Below are positions 21,490 to 27,850 of a stretch of 27,850 nt of DNA, piece after piece. The DNA lies in the NCBI GenBank assembly GCA_002179805.1, contig NAVB01000901.1:1-27850 (forward strand), given 5' to 3'. The number at the start of each line of letters is the position of its first letter. The stretch's first letter is position 1. This DNA comes from Acanthamoeba lenticulata (taxonomy: Eukaryota > Discosea > Longamoebia > Acanthamoebidae). The notes beneath the pieces were generated by a model that made no database searches, was not told where the DNA came from, and saw nothing but the letters and a program-made list of their open reading frames with translations. A program made the translations under genes and the position numbers.

Positions 21490-24400
21490 ATGGAGGGCGA
21501 GCTATTGGATGAGGAAGTGGAGGCAGTGCGAAACGCTGCTGCCCGCCGTGTCGCCGAGTGGCTCACAGTGCCCGATGATTTGCAGTCCAAGCTCCCCAAG
21601 TTGCGGGCAAACGTGCGTGCAGGCCAGCTGGCAACCGACGCCCAGCTGCGTGCTCTTGTGCAAGCCCAACTGGACAGCGCGCGTACAGGTCTTGACCTGC
21701 TGCAGCTCTCCGTGACCCGCATTGCTGGGGTGCAGGCAAAGTACGTCATACCCTTCCTTTTTCATTTTTGTTTACTTACTGTGATTGCTGTGGTGGCCAA
21801 GTCTCGAGGCCGTGGACAAGCTCTGCGCCGAAACGCAAGGTCTGATCGGGCAGTATGAACTCATCAAAGCAGGTGAGCTGTCCTCCTCCTTTTTCTTGCT
21901 GTTCAACATGTACTATGATCAAGTCGAGCTGAGCTAGTGCTTGGACTCCTACTCTCTCTCTCTCTCTTTGCATGTATGTGTGTGGTGGCTCTCTCTCCCT
22001 CTCGCTTCCTCAAGTCAACGATGCTCGAACCAACCTCCACTACACAAGGAAGCAACTGGACAGGACTCTGGCCATCCCGCAGAAGGTGGCATCCTTGAAC
22101 CCAAGACGAGTCCTCGTGGAGCAAGAGTTGAAACCTTCCTAACCTGTGGAGGCTGGCATGGCCGACAGATCGAGGAGATCCATGCACTGCTCGAGAACGA
22201 GAAGAATTTACTACACGTGTACAATGAAATCAAGCAGTTGGAGAAGATGCGTGAAGGAGCGTTGCACGAAGCCAGGTACTGTGCCCCCCCCCTCTCCCCA
22301 AGAAGCGGCTGCCGCAATTCCGTCTCGGTGCGGCGATTGATGTTTGAGTGCGCTGAGACTACGCCGTCCTTGCAGGGGCAACACGGAGCAATATGAAGTC
22401 CTCGAGGAAGTCTTCAAAGATGTCCCAGGCTTGTTCGAGGGTTGCTAGCCACTTTTCTTTCTTTCTTCCTTTCTCTCTTTCCCTCCATGCCTCTCTTGTT
22501 CCCTCCACTCTCTATCCGCTGATAATGTGGCCGCAAAACACCACCACCGATTTTTTCTTGATTTCTCACTCTCTCATTCTCTCTCTCTCTCTTTCCTCTC
22601 TCTCATGTTCCCCAGTCTTTGAGGAAAAGCTTCATGACCTAACCCGTCAGACCATCACCCTGGCCAAGGTACCTGCCCTCCTCTCCGCCCACACGCCAAC
22701 AGTACACTTTTTTATAATTATTTTGTCATATGAATATCAACACTGGTGGCTGAGCCTCCACGCGCACACGTACATGTCACATACATGCTTACACCTGTGT
22801 GTCTGTCCCTGCGTGTTTTGGCAGGAGCGGCCATCCGTTCTGGTGAAGGCGCTTCAGGTTGTGGAACGAGAACACAAGCTGTGGGAGGCCCGAACTGCTG
22901 AAGCCGACTCCAAGAAGAAAAAGAAGTCGAACAAGGACAGGCGCAACGACATCGACCCGCGTGACAAGATTAAGGAACATATCCGCATCTCCGTCGGCGA
23001 ACGTTTTCGGCAGGTGCGGGCGTAACCTTCCCTCTTCCCTTTTCTGCTTCTGCTTCTGCTTCCGCCCTCTCTTCTTCCTCCTCCTCCTCCTTCCCGCTTC
23101 CATGCCCCATATCTATGGATGGTGCGCAGTAATGCGAACGCCATGCGTACAACACACACACACACAAACACACCTCTACATGTATACAATGCCGCACTGG
23201 CGGACAGGTATTTGCCGACTGTGGCGAGGATGTACAGAAGATCATCTCCCGCACAGCCTTGCTCTCCGATGATCTCAACGTCGTCGTGCACCAAGTCGTT
23301 CCGTGCTTTCCTGAACAGTTCGTTTACAGCTCCCCCCCCCCACCGCTCTCCCCACCGCTCGGTCTGCTCTGCCAGATGGCCCCTCAGTGTGCGCACAGCT
23401 TTCAGATCGCGTCCTTCTTCGTCGAGGAGTACCACCACCGACTTAAGGCCATGTTCTCCGAGTTCGCTCAGCAGGCCGACGATCTTTCTACGCAAGAAAT
23501 TCTTGTGCTTGGTGCGCCTCCATTCCTTGTGCTGTTGCCGTTAGCTTTTTATTTATTAAATTTATTTGTTTATTTATTTCTGAACAATGGCATATGACCA
23601 TTCGTTTTCTTGCACGTGGTGCTGCTTCTTTCATGGCTTAAGTGGTGTAACTGATTTTTTTTTTTTTTTTTAATCCCCCTTCTCTCTCTTCCGCCTCACT
23701 CTCTTCCCCAGTGGAATGGGTCCACAAGTCCTACGAGCCCCAGATGAAAGCCCTGGGCGCCCAGGAGGTGGCTGACTCACTGATGGATGCTCTCGAGCCT
23801 CTCATGCTGTCCTACAAAGCCGACGCCGCTGTGTGTTTTCCTTTTTCGGCAGTCATTTATTTATTTATTTATTTATTTCGCTCTCCTCTTTCCCCACCCC
23901 TCCTTCCCCCTTGTCCTCCTCCCCTCTCCAAATAGCACACACACACACACACTTGGCATGCAAAGGCTCACGGAGATGTTTGACAGAAAATGATGAACGA
24001 GTGGACGGGTCGACTGATTGAACAAGACAAGCAAGCGGAGCCGGACCAGGTGCTTGTCTCACCTCACTTTGCTTGGAAGCACGAGTTTCTCTGGTCTCTC
24101 TTTTCCGTGTTCTGTGCTCCTAATCTGCCCCGTCACGCTCGTCGCCGCCAGTTGGACGGACTGTTCTACACAGATGCGCCGGTGCTGCTCTTCAAGTTCA
24201 TCAATCAGCAAATCGATGTTGTTCGGCCCACTGCCTGCCCGAGGGTACTTTTTTATTTCATTTATTTTGCTCACTCTTTTTGTTTTGTTTTGTTTTGTTT
24301 TGTTTTGTTTTGTTTTGTTTTGTTTTTCAACAGTACGGGCTACTAACAGCGGGTGGGCAATGTACCAATGGTGAAACAATTTCTTTCTTTCTTTTACTTG

Positions 24401-26633
24401 TCCAGTTTGTCGGACTGGTAGCTGAGGAGTGTCTCGTTGTGCTGCAGCGCTATCAACAAGCCCTGATGCACACTATCAAGAGTATGCACCTGTGCACTCA
24501 CCAGCAGAGTGCAGTTGACATTTCGTTGACATTTTCAATTTGCAAATCTCTCTCTCTCTCTCCCCCCCCCCTTCTCTGCCTTCCCTCCTCTTTTCTTTGG
24601 CGCTGGCAGAGGAAGTGGACAGCCTCTACATGGAAAACATACTGGCCATGATCAACAACAACCACAAGTGCCATGAGTATGTGCCCTTTTCTTCTTCTTC
24701 TCTCTCTCTCTCTTTGACCCGGATGTGTGCTTGTTCCTACTTTTATCTCTAATTTTTTTTTTGAAATTTATTCATGTTATGGTCTATGTGCCGTGTGGCG
24801 TCCGTATAGCTACTTGCAAGATTTAGGCCGCAAGCTGTCCAAAACACTGGAGCCGGGCAATATGGCGAAGCTTAACATCAATAGTGTGGCGGTTGTGTTT
24901 TATGAAATCGCTGATGGTGAGGTCTCCCATGCACATGCTGTTACTCCTCTGCCTCATGCCCCCTTACACCCTTCTCGAACGCTCTCTCCTGACGACACCC
25001 ACTCCCACCCCAAACCTTCTCTCTTTTTTCATTTACGCCCCACCAGAGGCCATCAAGACGGTGGTGGCCATCATTTTCAAGGACCTCGAACCAGCCTTGG
25101 TCAAGATCTTCCACAAGGACTGGTAATCGGTCTTACTGCTGCTGCTGCTGCTGCTATTGGGGGGAGGGGAGTTGGAGGAGGATGAGGAGGGGGCTGTACT
25201 TGCGTTAGGAACTGATTGACCAAGTCCCCCCCCCGTGTGGTGCAGGTACGAAGACGATCTCATCGAAGCCATAGTGGAAACCGTGAAGGACTACTACGAC
25301 AACGAGTGCATTAAAGGCTACATTGTCGACTCTGCCCTGCGCAAAATGGTTCGTTGGCATGCCCTCTCTGTGACCTTTTTTTTTTGTTCTTTTTTATTTT
25401 CGTTCCCTCCAACGTGCCTGCAGGGCTGGCCCGGGTACGCCCCGGCTCGTTGTTGGGCATGAGCTGAAGAAGGGCACGTGTCTTTCTGGGTTTCTTCTGT
25501 TGGGGGCGTGAAATGCAGTCGCAAATGATCCTTGACCAGCTCGTGTACCGGTATGTGGCCGAAATGGTCTCGAGCAAATCCTCTTACGAAAGACGAACAG
25601 CCAAGCGGATGAAGGACGACGAGCAGGCCATTCACGACTTCTTCGTCAAGGTATGGGTAATTCCATTGAAATAATGGAATTGTTCGATTACGAAATTTAT
25701 ATCTATTTATATAATAATTGTTTTTATTTCAGTCTCATTTCTGTACAAAAAAATCTGCCTGTTGCCACTACGCGGTAGTGGATAGCCGCTCATTCATTCA
25801 TTCGTTCGTTCGTGGTCGCTGGCCAGGAGGGTGACTTGCGCGAGAAGCAAGTGGCGGCCGCGTTACAGATTCTGTTTGATCTGCGGCAGATCGTCGAGTG
25901 GTGCTCCCTCCTCCCCAATCCCCAATTCCCTCTACGTGACAACAGAAAAGGAGTCTTTCTTGATCTCCTTCTGGCCGCACTTGTGCTTCTCCTGATGTGT
26001 TGGTTTGCGGGGGGGTTGTCTTCCATGCGCCAGCGACGCAATGTCCATCGTGGATAACTTCACAGAACTGGTGAAGCACTGTCCGGATATCACGATGGAC
26101 ACTTTCGCCGGCCTTCTCTCCCGGCGACCCGACTTGTCCAAGACACAGGCCAAGGACATTCTCGAGGCTTGTGCCCCTGTCTATCAGAAGTTTCAGCAGG
26201 TGACCTACCAGACTGGCCCTCCTACTGCGTCTGCTGCGCTCATCCGCCGAGACTGAAGATACTGTGTCGCATGCCGGCGTTCGTCGTGATGGGTGTCTCT
26301 GTGTGTATATCATGTCGCCCCCCCTCCCCGCTGCGCAGGAGAGAGATGCACTCGGAAGCGACCACGAGGCCAAGAAGCCAGCCGATGGTACACAGTCGCC
26401 CTCTCTCGTGGTGTCTTCGTATTTTTTGTTTATTTTATTTATTTATATATTTTTTGCCTCGAGGGAGCACTGACTCGGGTGGTACTCTCTCTGCCGCAGA
26501 GAGCGAAGGAGAGAGGGCGCCACGGAGGGGCGGCCTGTTTACCAGCATCCAGGAGGCCCAGGCATCCGGGGTAACTTCCTTCGCAAAGGTCTTCTCGCTA
26601 GTCAGCAACGTCAACATCAAATCCAAGAAATGA
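21490..26633 (+). CDS. EXOC3: Exocyst complex subunit Sec6/EXOC3
   Basis: Sec6 is a core exocyst subunit that tethers Golgi-derived vesicles to the plasma membrane and contacts SNAREs. Exons: 21490-21740, 21802-21872, 22015-22085, 22169-22275, 22376-22440, 22616-22668, 22825-23013, 23208-23317, 23399-23511, 23712-23830, 23987-24049, 24152-24244, 24406-24481, 24610-24676, 24810-24916, 25047-25122, 25246-25348, 25519-25650, 25827-25900, 26034-26199, 26339-26387, 26500-26633. Every junction keeps phase; the sum is 2289 nt, or 762 aa, close to animal EXOC3. Family landmarks are ARTNLHYTRKQLDRTLAIPQK and EEIHALLENEKNLLHVYNEI (N-terminal coiled coil), then PCFPEHFQIASFF, DGLFYTDAPVLLFKFINQQI, AMINNNHKCHDYLQDL, KTVVAIIFKDLEPALVKIF, VETVKDYYDN, RRTAKRMKDDEQAIHDFF and DNFTELVKHCPDI. 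A lysine-rich insert (DSKKKKKSNKDRR) sits in exon 7. Confidence 0.93.
24281..24325 (+). repeat. (TGTTT)9 pentanucleotide repeat in SEC6 intron 12
   Basis: Nine perfect copies of TGTTT are followed by TGTTTTTCAACAG. The repeat supplies the pyrimidine-rich stretch for an alternative acceptor at 24333. It is also open in the reading frame of the following exon. Confidence 0.95.
24334..24405 (+). other. Candidate in-frame exon extension in SEC6 (alternative acceptor)
   Basis: The acceptor CAACAG at 24333 and the acceptor GTCCAG at 24405 are 72 nt apart in the same phase with no stop between them. The upstream site would add 24 residues starting YGLLTAGG. Comparison with animal EXOC3 favours the downstream acceptor, so the extension is excluded from the model. 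Confidence 0.4.
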
Positions 26634-26913
26634 TCGGGTCTTCGGCGCCGCCTACTGCGGGGCGGTGGAGCGAGGGGCAGCGCAAGGACAGTAACAACTG
26701 CAGTAACAAGCGCACCTCGCAAGCAACCGTGCACCAATCGCGCGCGGTTCTCACTTCAGTGAAGGAGGTTCCTTTTGTGGTAAAAGCACGCCTGTGTGGT
26801 GGCCGGGTGCCGGCCTGTGGGTTAAAAGCAACACGCGCAGGTGACCGCGGCGCACCGCAACCCTTGTGTGTCTCTTCTCTCGCTTGTTGTTGTTTCGCAC
26901 ACTATCTTGGATT
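26634..26913 (+). promoter_or_regulatory. Intergenic region SEC6 to BRCT-IPT gene
   Basis: These 280 bp contain the SEC6 3' end and the likely promoter of the last gene. A GC-rich GGGGCGGTGG word lies at 26658. I identify no TATA or AATAAA. Confidence 0.4.
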
Positions 26914-27850
26914 ATGGAGAGCAAGGGTACCCTTGCAAGCCAGATTTATCACCTGCACGGCCTTAGTGCGACTAAGAAGAAGGAGTTGACCGCTCTCATT
27001 GAGAACCATGGAGGCTCTGTGACCTACATCTTTGGCAAAACCGTGCGTACACGAAGCCTTGTTATTTTAACAGATATTTTTAATTGATATTTTCATTATT
27101 TTTTGACATTACCAACAAAAAAAAAAAAACACCTCGCTTTTTCCAGGTGACGCACTTGCTAACGACAAAGGAGGAGCTTGAAGCCAACACCTACAAAATA
27201 CGCCAAGCGCGCCAAGTCGGTATTGAAGTGGTGGAGGAGGACTTTGTTCACGCTCTGGTTAGACAATGGCTATCTTCGCGCCCGCAGCAGCAGGTGCGCT
27301 TTGTTTTGCTAGCTGCCTTCATTGTGTTTGTTTGTCTCACGTGCTAGCTGCAGCTGGTGAGAGGGGGCAGCGTAGAGCAACAACAACACGATGATCTAAT
27401 GCTCCTGGGGCCCTCCTCCACGGCAGTTTTGGCGCAGATCTCTTCGTCTGCAACCCATGGTCTTGTCCCCTCTTCCCTTCTTCGCCCTCCTCCTCCTTCT
27501 TTCGTTGTGACTACTCGACACTCGAGGAGGTGTATCACACTAGCCTGTCCGCTGACTGTGGCTGGGGCGGCATCATTGGCAGCGCCTATCATCTCCACGG
27601 TGCTGCCAACCGAAGGCCCCACCACAGGCGACTTCAAGCTGGCCGTGTTTGGCATCAATTTTGTGCCCTCGGCCAACTTCCGCCTAACGCTGGGACCGGT
27701 GACGGCTTGCGACTACGAATTCCACTCGAGCACTTCCTTGATCTGGTTCGTCTCCTCCACTACACACGATGCCCGCGACCAAGTCTGTTATTTGTGTGTG
27801 TGTGTGTGTGGCTCCACCTGATGTCGTTTCCTTGTGGTGGTTTTGGGGTT
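26914..27850 (+). CDS. BRCT-domain plus IPT/TIG-domain protein, N-terminal part (runs off right edge)
   Basis: Exons: 26914-27042, 27147-27293, 27354-27459, 27583-27745, followed by an intron that starts GTTCGT and is not closed before the edge. All four phases agree. Residues about 9-85 form a BRCT domain close to the PARP type: LHGLSATKKKELTALIENHG, then GSVTYIFGKTVTHLLTTKEE and GIEVVEEDFVHALV, ending at the diagnostic Trp of RQW. After a Gln/Ser-rich linker, an IPT/TIG immunoglobulin-like fold begins at about residue 128: APIISTVLPTEGPTTGDFKL, then AVFGINFVPSANFRLTLG. BRCT domains bind phosphopeptides, DNA ends or poly(ADP-ribose). IPT domains occur in some transcription factors (Rel/NF-kB, EBF, CAMTA) and in cell-surface proteins. 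With BRCT first and no signal peptide, a nuclear role is more likely. The start is the first ATG giving a complete BRCT. Confidence 0.75.

Noticed and set aside
1..27850. Mobile element, CRISPR array, rRNA or tRNA gene
   Set aside because: I saw no terminal repeats, reverse transcriptase or transposase motifs, no spaced direct repeats, and no tRNA-like cloverleaf. The repeats present are simple microsatellites, almost all in introns.

Overview
The window is a compact, intron-dense nuclear segment of a protist. High-GC coding sequence, very short spacers (112-350 bp), about 80 small introns in 27 kb and the gene set (coactosin-type actin binding, exocyst, stealth-type phosphotransferase) suggest a free-living amoebozoan, most likely Acanthamoeba-like. 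The organism is an inference: no rRNA or tRNA marker is present. All exon structures were worked out by hand from splice sites, reading phase and remembered family sequences; no alignment was run.

Layout. Minus strand: the 5' end of a GNPTAB-like (stealth family) phosphotransferase gene (1-284, continues off the left edge), then SEC24 (504-5980, 19 exons, about 1010 aa, COPII cargo adaptor). A 311-bp spacer separates SEC24 from the divergent plus-strand RQC2/NEMF gene (6292-13091, 20 exons, about 1181 aa, ribosome quality control). Plus strand continues with an unrecognised multi-pass membrane protein (13442 to about 17142, 14-15 exons), the intronless V-ATPase subunit F gene (17283-17705), a coactosin-like ADF-homology protein fused to a roughly 720-aa charged tail (18034-21377), the exocyst subunit SEC6/EXOC3 (21490-26633, 22 exons, 762 aa), and the 5' part of a gene joining a BRCT domain to an IPT/TIG domain (26914 onward, runs off the right edge).

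Four products act in the endomembrane and secretory system: COPII coat, Golgi lysosomal-enzyme tagging, V-ATPase and exocyst. RQC2 clears stalled nascent chains, many of them at the ER. In a eukaryote this neighbourhood need not mean co-regulation, although SEC24 and RQC2 share a short divergent promoter region.

The most interesting observations are the coactosin plus disordered-tail architecture, the BRCT-IPT combination, the unrecognised membrane family, and the splicing system: donors favour C at +4 (GTRCGY), there are G-tracts or GGT repeats just before several acceptors, introns of 41 and about 49 nt, one GC-AG intron required by frame and homology, and in-frame alternative splicing options in SEC6 and the membrane protein.
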